NCBI GenBank assembly: GCA_963920635.1
Contig: OY987298.1
Span: forward strand, 119,464,035-119,528,034
Direction of reading: 5' to 3'
Source of the DNA: Pseudeuparius sepicola
Lineage: Eukaryota; Arthropoda; Insecta; Coleoptera; Anthribidae
Length of the DNA: 64,000 nt
Shown: positions 11,420 to 21,376 of the stretch, one piece after another
Position numbering within the stretch: the first letter of the stretch is position 1
Layout of the letters: every line of letters begins with the position of its first letter
Translations under genes and position numbers: made by a program
Notes under the pieces: generated by a model
The model's database searches: none
Told to the model about the DNA's origin: nothing
Seen by the model: the letters and a program-made list of their open reading frames with translations, nothing else

Positions 11420-11829
11420 CTTTAAAATTTCGGAAAAATTCTTTTGAATAAGGTAAAACATTAGTAATGATAATGTGTATATTAAAAAACTCTCATTTAA
11501 GGTGCAAAACTTTTATTTTAAATGTTTGTTAAGAAACTGGAAATTAATTGATGAATTTTTTTTTTCTTAGGAGGCTATGTTTTGGTATTTAGGCATAGCT
11601 TTTAATTGTAAACAACTTTTCTTAACATTTTGCTGAATGATAGTTTACTCTTGAACAATTTTTATATTTTTTGACCTACCCTGTAATGCTGTTTAACTTG
11701 CAGCCATTCTATTATAAGTGCACCTAATATGATTATTGAACATGCATCAACTTTCGGCAATATCTTTATTTTGGTTGAGCAATTAATAAAAAATCCCGTA
11801 TGTTGCACACTTAAATGACCACACTGTAC

Positions 11830-12127
11830 ATAGGTATAGTGCGCAAAGTACAGAGTGTCCGAACTCTATTATCTCCGTAATTTTTGTTACTCCCCTTATA
11901 CCCCTATAGCTCGTCCCTTGGTGATGAAATTTCACAATTCAACTGCATGTGTATTAAGTTTGACTTCTTGTTCGAATTCCTCAGAAAATTTTACACAAGT
12001 GTGGCTTGTGACCCTTCAATTTATCTTTAAAATTACGCCCACCTACTGCGACTTCTATAGATCCCAGCACTTCTCATTTTTTAGATTCTCGGGTTAGATG
12101 ATCTGTGCAACACAACGCGTTGTCATA
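11830..12127. other. No gene recognised
   Basis: ACAGAGTGTCCGAAC near 11,850 resembles an element end but has no recognised partner. Confidence 0.25.
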
Positions 12128-12335
12128 TAAAAGGTGCGGGTCTGGCCAGACAGCCCTGTAATGAAAGGTTCCTAGGTCTCCTGGGATTTAGCCATAGCGG
12201 AAAGTGGGGCTCCAATGATGCTCTGGTAGACTGTTTGTGAAAGAACAAAGGTGGGCTTGGTGAGACAGCGATGTAAAGAAAGGTGTGCCCTCCTGGGATC
12301 TACCTAGAGTTCCCGGAAAATGCGGGCATCCCGCG
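12128..12335. repeat. Imperfect tandem duplication, unit ~110 bp
   Basis: Two successive blocks share AGACAGC..TGTAA.GAAAGG, then CTCCTGGGAT, then GCGGAAA/CGGAAAATG landmarks (about 12,148-12,212 and 12,260-12,330). It is locally richer in GC than its surroundings. No coding role is evident; the frames across it do not preserve a shared protein. Confidence 0.5.
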
Positions 12336-13690
12336 TAATGCCTAAAGCCGGACACCCCGTAGCTATTTTGCGCACTGCCTTGAAACAATGAAACAATCGC
12401 GTAGTGTGTATTGAAAACAAGGCTTTCGTATCTACGAGTACCTACTTGATCGTTGGTGGTTTGTTGAAGAAAAAATAGGTATATACAATAGGTAGGTACG
12501 TTGCTTGAAATACTCGTATATTATGTAAAACCAGCTTAAGTTAAGACAATAAACCTCTTGTGGTAGGTATATTTTGCATTGTGCAGCTATGAATTTTTAA
12601 CTGGCGCGCCTGACCATAGAAAACAAATTTATTATACAATTTTATGTCATCTCTCCATAGTTAGTTATTCCAAGTAAAACGCCAGTCTTCAACTTATGGC
12701 TAAATTAGGTTTACGGTAATGCCTAGCTCGTATCTTATCGCACACAAAACTCGGAAGATATAAAGGGCGATAAGGAACGGGACAGAATTTGAGCTATATA
12801 GAAAATTTTATGCTCCCGTAAAACCCCCAGAGAGGTGAAGTCCTTCGACCTGGACCTGTCAGCGAAATCGCTCACGGAGCCGGACGCGATCCCAGAAACA
12901 TTCCATCTAATTCGGAGCCGTATTTTCATCCCCGTTAATAAAATACGAGACATAAATAAATAACTGGGCTAGGGGAAACATCGTAAAACGCCGATAAAAC
13001 GGGGGAACAAGTTAAGGAAGCCCATCCGTAATTAAAAGTAGGATTTCTGTGGATGGTTGGTTTGGTAGGAGCTGATGATAGGGGATCAAATATTTTACCA
13101 GGTTTCAGCATGGAGTAGATTTTAAGTACTTACTAGAAAAAGCAACATATTATATGAGATGAGGCGTTCAGGTCAAATCATACTAAATTTCTACAGGCAG
13201 GTCTGTTACCTAGCACACACTAAGTTACACACTAGGGCTAGTAAACGATCCCGAAATTATTACACATTTTGACAAGGCACTATACACAATAATCTTCAAT
13301 ATGACTAAATAGGTACGTTAAGCGGTCGAATTATGGCTTTAGGCGTTAGGAAAAACTATATAATAACCTATGTACCTAAATGGAAACACCACTTCCACCT
13401 CGCTTCCGTAAAATCGCATAGGTATGTTAAATCGTCTCGGTTCTATTGCCTCCCACAAATCTTTACAAAATAAAGCATAGGCATATCAGCACTTTTTAAC
13501 TTTCTTCCCTTCACAACCATTCTCAATTATTTTGTTTTTTTTTAGTTAACGCCAAGATTAAATTCATTAACTCTCAAAACATATAATTTATGAAAGAACC
13601 TCGAAAATAACATATTTATTACCCAACCCATTTTATAATAATAACATTATTAAGAACTACGTATAGGGTTCCTTCGCAATAAATTATTTT
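12336..13690. other. No recognisable gene or element
   Basis: Mixed AT-rich sequence. A minus-strand 72-codon frame at 12,953-12,735 has no recognised domain. Confidence 0.3.
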
Positions 13691-14298
13691 TCTTGAAATC
13701 GGCATTAAAATGTCCCAAAATCGTCATTAAAAGCACAGAAATCGTACAATAATGTAGCCCATTATTGTACGATTTTTTCAATAAGTAGGCCTTGGCGAGA
13801 TGTAAACATCAAACGTCAGACGCGGAGAAATCGCCCGTCAAAAGTGACCAAATATTCAAAACCCGGCCGATAAAGGCTCATTTAACTTTTCGTACACATT
13901 GCGAAATTGTTTCCTATAGAAGCGCAATCCTTCAGTATACATATTTTAGTAAATTTGAAAAACAATAGATTTGTTGTGTAAGCTGCATAAGAAGCAGCAG
14001 TTTGGTTTTTCTGTCAGAAGGTGCCGTACATCATTATGCTTGTGCTAGGTAGAGCGATCGGTAAAGTCAAGCAACGCCGCGCGTAGTCGGTTCGTGGACG
14101 GGTGATCCCTTATTATTATTTTCTTGCCTAATAAAACATTTTTTTTCCGATTTCAAGAAAAATATAATATGTACCTCGGCACTGAAGTTCTTTTTATGAC
14201 TCATGTGGTTTATTTGCCTCGGCCAGAGGCCTCAGCAACTAAACTCCACATGAGGCATAAAAAGTTGAACTTCAGTGCCTTGGTACATAAATAACTAT
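13691..14298 (+). repeat. 5S-like, hairpin-ended repeat, tandem copy 1
   Basis: It starts CTTGAAATCGGCATTAAAAT and ends in the hairpin at 14,170-14,290. In the middle, 14,055-14,108 (GTAAAGTCAAGCAACGCCGC ... GTGGACGGGTGATCCC) resembles the 3' half of 5S rRNA, including the internal control region (AAGYYAAGCAACG and TTGGATGGGTGACC-type blocks). A shorter copy follows at once at 14,299-14,688. This looks like a SINE3-type (5S-derived) or 5S-tailed repeat; the exact family is not recognised. Confidence 0.6.
14170..14290. repeat. ~120-bp hairpin (first of a three-copy family)
   Basis: TATGTACCTCGGCACTGAAG at the left is mirrored by CTTCAGTGCCTTGGTACATA at the right; the arms are almost fully complementary and close on a GCCTCGGCC / GGCCTCAGC apex. 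Similar hairpins are at 14,546-14,672 and, in inverse orientation, 61,955-62,077. Confidence 0.75.
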
Positions 14299-14688
14299 TT
14301 CTTGAAATCGGCAGTAAAGTGTCCCAAAATCGCCATTAAAAGCACAGAAATCGTACAATAATCGGCTACATTATTGTACGATTTGTTTGGTTTTTCTGTA
14401 CGAAGGTGCCGTGTCTTGTCTTACTTGACCTAGGTAGAACGATCGTCAAAGTCAAGCAACGCCGCGCGTAGTCGGTTCAAGGACGGGTGATCCCTTATTA
14501 TTATTTTCTTGCCTAATAAAACTTTTTTTTTTCCGATTTAAAAAAATATATAATATGTACCTCGGCACTGAAGTTCTTTTTATGACTCATGTGGTTTATT
14601 TGCCTCGGCCAGAGGCCTCGGCAACTAAATTCCACATCGATCATAAAAAGTTGAACTTCAGTGCCTTGGTACATAAATAACTATTATA
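14299..14688 (+). repeat. 5S-like, hairpin-ended repeat, tandem copy 2 (internal deletion)
   Basis: The same start, 5S-like block (14,440-14,495) and terminal hairpin (about 14,546-14,672) as copy 1, but without the ~220 bp corresponding to 13,775-13,995. Direct head-to-tail abutment suggests unequal exchange or insertion of one copy into the end of another. Confidence 0.6.
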
Positions 14689-16255
14689 GGTATCATGAAA
14701 AATAAAATAAGATTTCTCACCCCCCCCCCCCCCCCTTAATACCCGTTCACGTTAGCCTCGTTTTTTTTACAAAAAGCAATGCAAACCATGTAGTCAGGAT
14801 TATATGTGAAAAATTTGAAGTCTATATCTCACATAGTGTAAAAATTTGCGATCTAATTTCAATGTTTTAGCGAACATAATTATTTTTCTAAGCTTTCGTT
14901 GTGACATCAAGTATTATTTTCCTCAAGTTATTTAAATCGAGCATTTGAAAAATAAATTTAACTACTATATTTCTATGTATAATTAGAACATAAAAATACA
15001 AATAATTACGGACAAATGTAAACAATAAACTAAATAACAGTAAAGAGAAATGTTTGCGGACCATCTGATAGGAAACACCTACGTGAAGACATCTGATTAA
15101 ATTTCGATGTTCAAATACCAAACGTGTCGGTAAAATCTCAAAACTGTGTACCTTAGATGCGCCATAAAGTAAATATAGTGGATAGACTATTACCAGGAAT
15201 ATGCCGTTTATCGGATTCAAAAGAAAGCTCAGATATTGGGCACAAATATAAAATAATATATTTACACGTTCCCAATAATAGATTTTATGAAAAAATTAGA
15301 AGAAAACAGCGCAAAACCTCGACATTATAGTAAATCTTTCACCTAAATAAAACAATTTTAGTTTCTATCACTTATTTATTCGGAGCTAATCTACGATACT
15401 ATTATCCAGACCGCTCTAGTGTTTTGCTTTCTAGTCAAGCTGCACTATTTCCGAGACTATTTTATACAAAGAAGAATGACTGATAATTTTAGTGTAAATA
15501 AACAAAATATCATCGGAAATTGTTTTAACACTCCTATATTTATTATTATATCACTATCACCTAATTATTTTTAAAATGAGATATTTTTAATCCTGTCTTT
15601 AATTCTACCAATTTTCGTCTTTGTTCGAAGTTCGTTTGGCTTTCATGTACCCTGAGCATAAGAAAACACGTAATTTTAAAATTTTAATACAGAAATTTAT
15701 GAAAAAAGCGAGAATTATTAATGAGTCATTTTTTAGGTGCTGAATTATTTGTAAATATAATATAAAACATTATTTAGAACCAACTAGCATGGGAATATTT
15801 CTGATGCATATTTCATTTTTATTTGTGAGTTTTATGACCATAACAGTTTTATGGTCATTAAAGAACCTATATAATACAATATATATAAAATAAATTGCGG
15901 GCATGTCCAAAAATCCGACGTATACGCGGGCTCAATACCGGGCTTCAACTAGGTCGTGGATAGCTTTAAAAGCGCCCTGAAGAGGTATTTAAAAATTTAT
16001 ATATTATATATATTTTTAATATGCAAGAAACATCATAACCATCATTACTTAGTATTTTACATTATTATTTTTTGTCGTTTGCAATGCAAAAATAGAATGT
16101 TCGATTAAGTATCTAAGGAGTTCCTTCTAACAAATTTCAAAGAATGTTTTAGTTGCTTTAAATAATATCAGGTAAAATATTTTCGGATCCTTTTTTACTC
16201 GACGCAAAAATAGGCTGCCCCGAAAACTCCTATCCGTTCTATTGTGCGAAGATGG
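14689..16255. other. AT-rich stretch with a poly-C run
   Basis: A run of 16 C at 14,720-14,735 is the only notable simple sequence. The 110-codon minus frame at 15,220-14,888 has no recognised domain and the composition of random AT-rich DNA. A short hairpin (TTATGACCATAA...TTATGGTCATTA) lies near 15,833-15,860. Confidence 0.35.
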
Positions 16256-16730
16256 TAGAGGAAAGTACCCTAATATGAGACAGTTCCCAATATGAGACCC
16301 CACACTAACTCCTAAAGTAAGAGTCTCCATCTAGCTGGCAATGTCTCAAACAATCACTAATGGTATAAGTCGCCACATGTAGTGCAGTGTCTAGCTCATC
16401 TAAATTTTTAAGTTAAGAACGGCATTGTTTACTTCAACCGTCCGTGCACAAACTTTTAAAGGGCTTGGGTTACCCTGTAATTCTGAATAACGTGGTAAAT
16501 GTTTAATATATTTTCGTAGCTTGTTGTATTGAATCAAAGTTATTTTATAATTAGAGTAGTTATATAACGCATTTAATAACATTTGTTAACGATGACAAAA
16601 AATTCTATGATTACATCGGTTTCCTAATATGAGACAACCCAGTGTTCCTAATATTAGATATCTCATATTAGGAGACTAGCTTGATCCAATTTAGATTGCT
16701 AATAATTTGAATAGAGTGTCAAGTGTTATA

Positions 16731-18102
16731 CAGGGTGATTAACTTTTTATGTTTAGGACTTCAAGGGCGTCTAAATCTCGTCAAATTGAGACTTTTTTGG
16801 CGTATTCACTTTCTCATACAGGGCCTTTGTTGTCGAGATACAGGGTGTGAAAGTTAGCCAAAAAATAAAGATTTAATTATTTTATTTGAGAACCACTGAA
16901 GATATTCAAATGGAATTTGGCAGATATACTATAAGTTGGCATAGTTCCTTATGACGTGATAATCTCAAGTTTCTAGATCAACCAGCGGCGGAGATATGGG
17001 GGTTCAATGAAAAAAATTTTTTAATATCAGCACCCTGTATATTATGAAAACAAGCATCATTTCCGGATATATAAGAACTTATTGCCAACAAGAATGTACC
17101 TACTCTTATGATTTCTCATATCTGTCACCGTTTCACGGCAAACTGGATTCATGTGATTTGACTGCATGGATGTAAAATGGAGTGGGCACAAAAACATAAT
17201 TTATAACGTTATGGAGTGAAACATCTAACATCTAATGAACAAATAATAACAATAACGGTTGCAATAAATGTTCGAAGAGATGTCCTTGAACTTCCACGCA
17301 CTTTTCATTTCTGAAAATTCGATGTTTGTAGTACGAACAAAAATGAAATATTGGAAATGAAAATTTTTGAAAAACAAAATAGTAGGCTTTGAAATCGTTT
17401 GTTTTAAGTTTGATCTACATTATGTTGACAGTTTCAGTGCGTAAATTTTCAGTGGATAAAAATTACAATGCCAAGAACATTTACTAACTATGAATACGCG
17501 GATATCCATTTCGTTTATGGATACTGAAACGGGAATTCCGCTGCCGCAGTAGAAGAATATCGAATAAGATATCCGAAGAACCCCTGCTGCATCAGTATTT
17601 GTCCGTACACACGTCAGATTTTCTGAAAATGGTTTACGCATACCAAATGAACGTAGGAATTATTGATGTGAGATATGTGGCCCACACATTTTGCCACATA
17701 AATTAAATTCCCAATTGTTTTACAATTTGTTTAAATGAAAATTTAAATATTTTACTGGAAGAGTTACCCTGGAAATGATGCTTGTTTTCATATTACATGA
17801 TCTTTTTTTAAAAGAATTTCCTTGCACTGAACCCCCGTATCTCCGCCGCTGGCCGATCTAGAAACTTGATATTGTCACATCATAAGGAACTATGTCAACG
17901 TAGTACATCTGCCAAATTTCATTTGAATATCTTCAGTGGTTCTCAAATAAAAAAAAATAAATCTTTATTTTTTGGCTAACTTTCACACTCTGTATCTCGA
18001 AAACAAAGGCTCTGTATGAAAAAGTGAATACTACAAAAAAGTCTCAATTTGACGAGATTTAGCCGCCCTTGAAGTTCTAAACATACAAAGTGAATCACCC
18101 TG
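16731..18102 (+). mobile_element. Internally decayed mariner-like element with ~330-bp terminal repeats
   Basis: CAGGGTGATTAACTTTTTAT at the left is mirrored at the right end; the inverted repeats stay alignable for ~330 bp inward (to GGAAATGATGCTTG / its inverse near 17,060 and 17,775). Both ends abut TA. The interior (about 17,070-17,770) contains the start of a transposase reading frame at 17,468. Length 1,372 bp. Arm divergence shows it is older than the 44,183 element. Confidence 0.8.
17468..17666 (+). pseudogene. Mariner-like transposase N-terminus (HTH, DUF4817-like), decayed
   Basis: From the ATG at 17,468 the frame reads MPRTFTNYEYADIHFVYGY, a stop where a residue is expected, then NGNSAAAVEEYRIRYP; after a frameshift the frame continues as RTHVRFSENGLRIPNERRNY. 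The pattern T-x-x-E-x-A-D-x-H-F-x-Y-G ... G-N-x-x-A-A-x-x-x-Y-x-x-R-Y-P ... F-x-E-N-G matches the N-terminal helix-turn-helix region (DUF4817 type) found on many insect mariner-like transposases, where it binds the terminal repeats. No catalytic DDE region follows; the element is an internally deleted derivative. Recognition is from motif memory and should be checked by a profile search. Confidence 0.65.
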
Positions 18103-18581
18103 TATAATTAAAGAGTTTAATACTATGTTAAGTTGATATTCATTTAATGTTTTTGAAATAAAAATTATTTTGTGGTAAGTAGTATTTTTGTTAAACCTTA
18201 ATATGAGGCTGTCTCATATTAGGAACCTGTTAAGTGTGTCAAGTGTTATGCAACTAAATTGTTGTATACTAGGTTCATTTATATTCTTTTAAAGTTTTTG
18301 AAATAAAAATTATTTTGTGGCAAGTAGTGATTTTGTTGAAGCTGGATATGAGACTGTCTCATATTAGGCACCCAATTTTAAAAATTGAAGATTAGACATT
18401 TTTTTCATAATTCTCATTTATGCAACAACTGTTAATATTTGGCAATCCTACAAAAACTGCAGTGAAAATAGAGACTATATTGAACGTATTCGACATAAGT
18501 TTGCGCATTATCTATAGTATATTATAGTACAAAATACAGATCAAAATGTAATGTGGTCTCATATTCGGATACTTTCCTCTA

Positions 18582-19050
18582 TACTTATTTAATTGTATTC
18601 TTGTAGTATCTCTCAAAGTAATTAATGTAACGAATTGAAATTTGGCGGCAAAGTGTGCGATACAATGTAATTTTTATTTTGCATTAAAAAAGGTAGGAAC
18701 TGTTTTCGGAACCCAAAAAGTTAACTGTTTTCGAAAAATACGTCAAAATGATTCGCGGTGAATTAATAACTCCATAACTAAAATATTAAAAATTGTTGAC
18801 GTCAATAGTAGCAGGTACCAACAAAATTATAGTTCTTTTTTGCTAAGGAAATAATTTTATTTCTCCCTGTATCTCGAACACCATAATAGTCGAAAATACC
18901 ATTGTCTATAGGACAAAATTGGATTAGTTAAAGAATTTATTACATTAAAGAATTTTCCTTGTTATCTCAGTGATTTTAATTAAAATATCTTGCACCAAAA
19001 AGAGACAAGTATCAATAAGGATTATAAGGAAAACAATCCATGCGATGTCC
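18582..19050. other. No gene recognised; probable intron of the 19.1-kb gene copy
   Basis: This lies downstream of the splice donor at 19,123 on the minus strand, so it is likely intronic. CCAGTCACAGATGAGCAC at 19,049-19,066 is also present at 28,303-28,320 beside the second exon copy. Confidence 0.3.
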
Positions 19051-19123
19051 AGTCACAGATGAGCACTTCGAAAAATTGTTCAGCTATAAACACTTATAAA
19101 CTTTAGAACGAAACTCCTCCTAC

Positions 19124-19223
19124 CAGAATCATCTACGACGAATTTCCCTCCCTGCACCGTCGTCTGGCCTAAGACACCACTCGCACACAACCCAACCACC
19201 GACACCAGCGCGACCAACGCCAT
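19124..19223 (-). CDS. First coding exon of an unknown secreted/membrane protein (copy 1)
   Basis: The exon encodes 33 residues plus one base, starting MALVALVSVVGLCASGVLGQ: a short hydrophobic signal peptide ending at a small-residue cleavage site (VLG or GLG|Q-type), followed by TTVQGGKFVVDDS. It ends TTCTG, followed directly by the donor GTAGGA at 19,123. The start was chosen because it gives the signal peptide and because the second copy at 28,516 has the same start with an in-frame stop just upstream; here the frame stays open upstream through the 5' UTR, which explains a misleadingly long 160-codon frame. The start context (GGACCATGG) is strong. Both exon and promoter are duplicated 9.3 kb away. 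I do not recognise the protein and could not identify later exons, so function is unknown; secretion is inferred from the signal peptide only. Confidence 0.65.
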
Positions 19224-19520
19224 GGTCCACCACCCGCTGTCCACCCACTCAGTCCGCGGCACTTCGCGCGCGAAATTCGAACGTTCCCGCCAAGGGATGG
19301 TGTCAAAATTCGGCTGCGTCTGCGGATGGCCGTCCGGAAGCTGCTCGCCGCTCTGTCGGCTGCTGCTGCGTCGCGGGCGGCCGACTGTGCGCCACTGCCG
19401 GCGGCGTGCGCGCCCGGCCAATCGACGGCCGCTCCGGAACGGGCCGACGCCGGGCGAACAACGGCGGCGGCCCGCCGCGGACGCGGCCGCGAGAAGATGA
19501 GGCTGCTTGCGGGAGTTTCT
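19224..19520 (-). promoter_or_regulatory. CpG-rich promoter and 5' UTR of exon copy 1
   Basis: A sharply GC- and CpG-rich block in AT-rich surroundings lies immediately upstream of the start codon. It has a CCAAT box (minus-strand ATTGG, 19,422-19,418) about 195 bp before the ATG. The block is conserved with 28,517-28,800. I see no clear TATA box. Overlapping frames on both strands come from the GC-rich composition. Confidence 0.6.
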
Positions 19521-19626
19521 CGTCATTGAAATATTGCGCGGGAAAGGTGATAATGGAGGCAAAATCTGCCATTCGGGTTGTTTCCTTGGGTTAATTTAAA
19601 CGCGACGTTAATTCTCGAGAACAATC

Positions 19627-20220
19627 AATAGGGAAGTTGACGATTTTCCAAAGTTGGCATTATTTGTCTCCTTTCGTGGTTCAGATTAGTGTAAAACGAT
19701 TAAAAAAATTAAAATATTTTATTTGCTATAGAAACTTTATTTTTCTTCATTTACAAAATATGTGTTTTTCCGAAAATTACGTCAGAATGTATTTGTACTA
19801 TGTTAATAAATCCTATCAAATTTTTGATCAGATGTAAATCAGGCTTTCCTGGTCATAGGTTAAGTTAGCTACAAATCAACAATCGCGACGGACCTTGCTT
19901 TTTTCATTTTATGGAATGGGACCTAACCTAGGGTTGTTCGGTGCATTATAAAGGTTTTATGTTTACAAAATTTTTTTTTGACTGATTTCTTTGCAACATT
20001 TCTGTAAAAACAACTACATTATGTTTAAAAAGTGTTTTGTCAGCTATTGCAGTAATAATAGTAGGTAACAACAGCAACAAGACTTTTGGTCGATTATCAC
20101 CTGGACCCGAGAGGAGAAAATTATAGTTTTCTGCAGGTCGCTGTCATGAAACTTCTTCCAAAGATATATTATTGTTGTGAAGATAATTTTGATGTAAGAC
20201 GTACGTAAAATGCCAGTGTT
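19627..20220 (+). mobile_element. Left part of a THAP-transposase DNA element
   Basis: ATAGGGAAGTTGACGATTTT at about 19,628 matches the left end of the element at 21,378 (ATAGGGAAGTTGACGGTTTT). The THAP relic at 20,021 lies on the same strand. I could not fix a right end, so the extent is provisional. Confidence 0.45.
20021..20206 (+). pseudogene. THAP-domain transposase N-terminus, frameshifted
   Basis: Starting at the ATG, the frame reads MFKKCFVSYCSNNSR then stops; a shifted frame gives NKTFGRLSPGPERRKL, a stop, FSAGRCHETSSKD; a third frame gives KIYYCCEDNFDVRR. Together these show the order of a THAP zinc-finger: C-x4-C at the start, the F-x-x-x-P block, R-R-K-L-W with W lost to a stop, and the C-E-D-x-F-D end where the usual H is N. 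THAP domains are DNA-binding parts of P-element and related transposases and of some cellular genes. Two frameshifts and stops make it a relic. The nearby GGGAAGTT terminus supports a transposon origin. Confidence 0.7.
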
Positions 20221-21376
20221 TTCTTGCGTGGTTAGGTGTGCAACAACGGGATAGGTTCAATGTGGGATTGTTTGGAATTCTTGCGGTTTTGCGCAAAAAA
20301 TCGGGTCTCTGATCCCTTCTGTTAATTTGGTTCTCTAACTGGAATGTCTTTATAATGAAAAATTGATCACAAAAAAGAGCTGAACATCAAACGCCAAGTA
20401 ATAGAATCAATTGAAAGTAAATTGACCTTCATAGATTTTTTTCGAAAATAGTACCTAGTTTGTACAACAAGGTTGTGCCGCTGGCGAAATGCTCAATTCT
20501 TCGAGAGCGATATGGACATTCCACTCGAGTTGTACAGGATATTCCAAATTTCGTGTCACCGCCCTCTATTTCTGACAGAGAAATGCAGAAAATGAAAAAC
20601 CAAAAAAAGGTTCTTAAATAGGGCCTACTATAAGGTCCAATTAAGGCAAAAAATTCGTTCTCTCAGATTGTGAAAAATAGCCGCCGTGACGTTATTGTCA
20701 CCATTTTCGCAGAAACACACAATTTTTTTTCTGCTGTTCAACAGCCCTTGTGAATGCGAGTAACTTTCATGACAATTTTTTTATATTCCTCTCGGTTAAA
20801 AAATTGCAAGCTATAATATGTAAAAAAGAATAATTGAATAGTTCTTACATTTAGTTATCCATGGAAAACAATTGACCATCAACAATTAAAATGAGTAGAA
20901 AGCACGCGCTTTATTTTATTAACAACAAAGTCAAGCGAATATATAGATGATGTCTTACTGAACAATATTGGAGGAACAGACTAGATGCGATAAGATAAAA
21001 GCTACTAAATGATTATTTTGAGAAAGGGTGAAAATAGTTCGGCCAAACACACTGACATTTTGGAATGAATTAAATTCACGGGTTGCTTGATTTTTAAACA
21101 CGTCAACACACGCCGGAGAAGGCCCGACTGTGATTAGTTGAGTTTTCAACATGTGCAGGGGAAAGCTTAAGTATGATTGGTTGATTTCATACATTGGTAC
21201 AGATACGAAATTACCTCCGTTCAGTTAATTGGAATTGGCTACATTTCCATTCTGTAGACTGTGAAGAAAACGACAAATATCCACGTGGAAGTAGAAAAAC
21301 AAATAATTTTTGAAGCTAAGACTGATCACACTATGCTTGTTTTACAATTCGCAGTTCAAAATGTTCATTAGTCTAA
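20221..21376. other. No gene recognised between the two THAP elements
   Basis: May contain the rest of the first THAP element, but no further transposase motif was recognised. GTACAGGATATTCCAAATTTCG near 20,534 resembles an element end. Confidence 0.25.

Larger units (their letters stand above)
10373..11420 (-). mobile_element. 5'-truncated Penelope-like retroelement with terminal repeat
   Basis: Read on the minus strand, a coding end (about 11,419-10,873) is followed by ~370 bp non-coding sequence and a terminal segment with a hammerhead-like motif (10,455-10,410). Gene order and orientation (RT/GIY-YIG reading frame, then ribozyme-bearing terminal repeat on the same strand) match Penelope-like elements. 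The RT core is absent upstream of 11,420, so this is a truncated copy. It lies inside the 10,025-11,683 element. Confidence 0.75.
10025..11683. mobile_element. Second-level inverted-repeat element inserted in the 9,873 element
   Basis: The ends are CAGGGTAGGTCAAAAAATAT and its inverse, both next to TA. Arm similarity runs inward for at least 130 bp (for example TATGCCTAAATACC on both sides). The interior holds the Penelope-like fragment at 10,373-11,420. It sits near the centre of the outer foldback element, so it inserted after that one. Confidence 0.8.
9873..11826. mobile_element. Outer inverted-repeat element with TA duplication, split by nested insertions
   Basis: The left arm starts CAGTGTAGTCTAGTCATTTA at 9873; the right arm ends with the complement of CAGTGTGGTCATTTAAGTGTG at 11,826; both are flanked by TA. 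The arms (about 9873-10,022 and 11,686-11,826) stay similar over their length, meeting at a near-central palindrome (CAGCATAC / ATGCTG) where the next element is inserted. Without the insert it would be a ~295-bp foldback MITE. Confidence 0.8.
16258..18579. mobile_element. TA-flanked element with CTAATATGAGAC repeats, split by a mariner-like insertion
   Basis: The ends are GAGGAAAGTACCCTAATATG and the inverse of GAGGAAAGTATCCGAATATG, flanked by TA (16,256-16,257 and 18,580-18,581). The motif CTAATATGAGAC recurs in both orientations at least six times (about 16,270, 16,290, 16,627, 16,655, 18,200, 18,350, 18,560). Two tandem ~140-bp units end in TCTCATATTAGG (18,222 and 18,366), the first being interrupted by the 16,731-18,102 insertion. 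Non-coding apart from that insertion. Confidence 0.7.

Noticed and set aside
19080..19562. 160-codon minus-strand frame as one protein
   Set aside because: The upstream ~110 residues are translated GC-rich 5' UTR; the second copy has a stop just before the shared ATG, and the last residues run past the splice donor.
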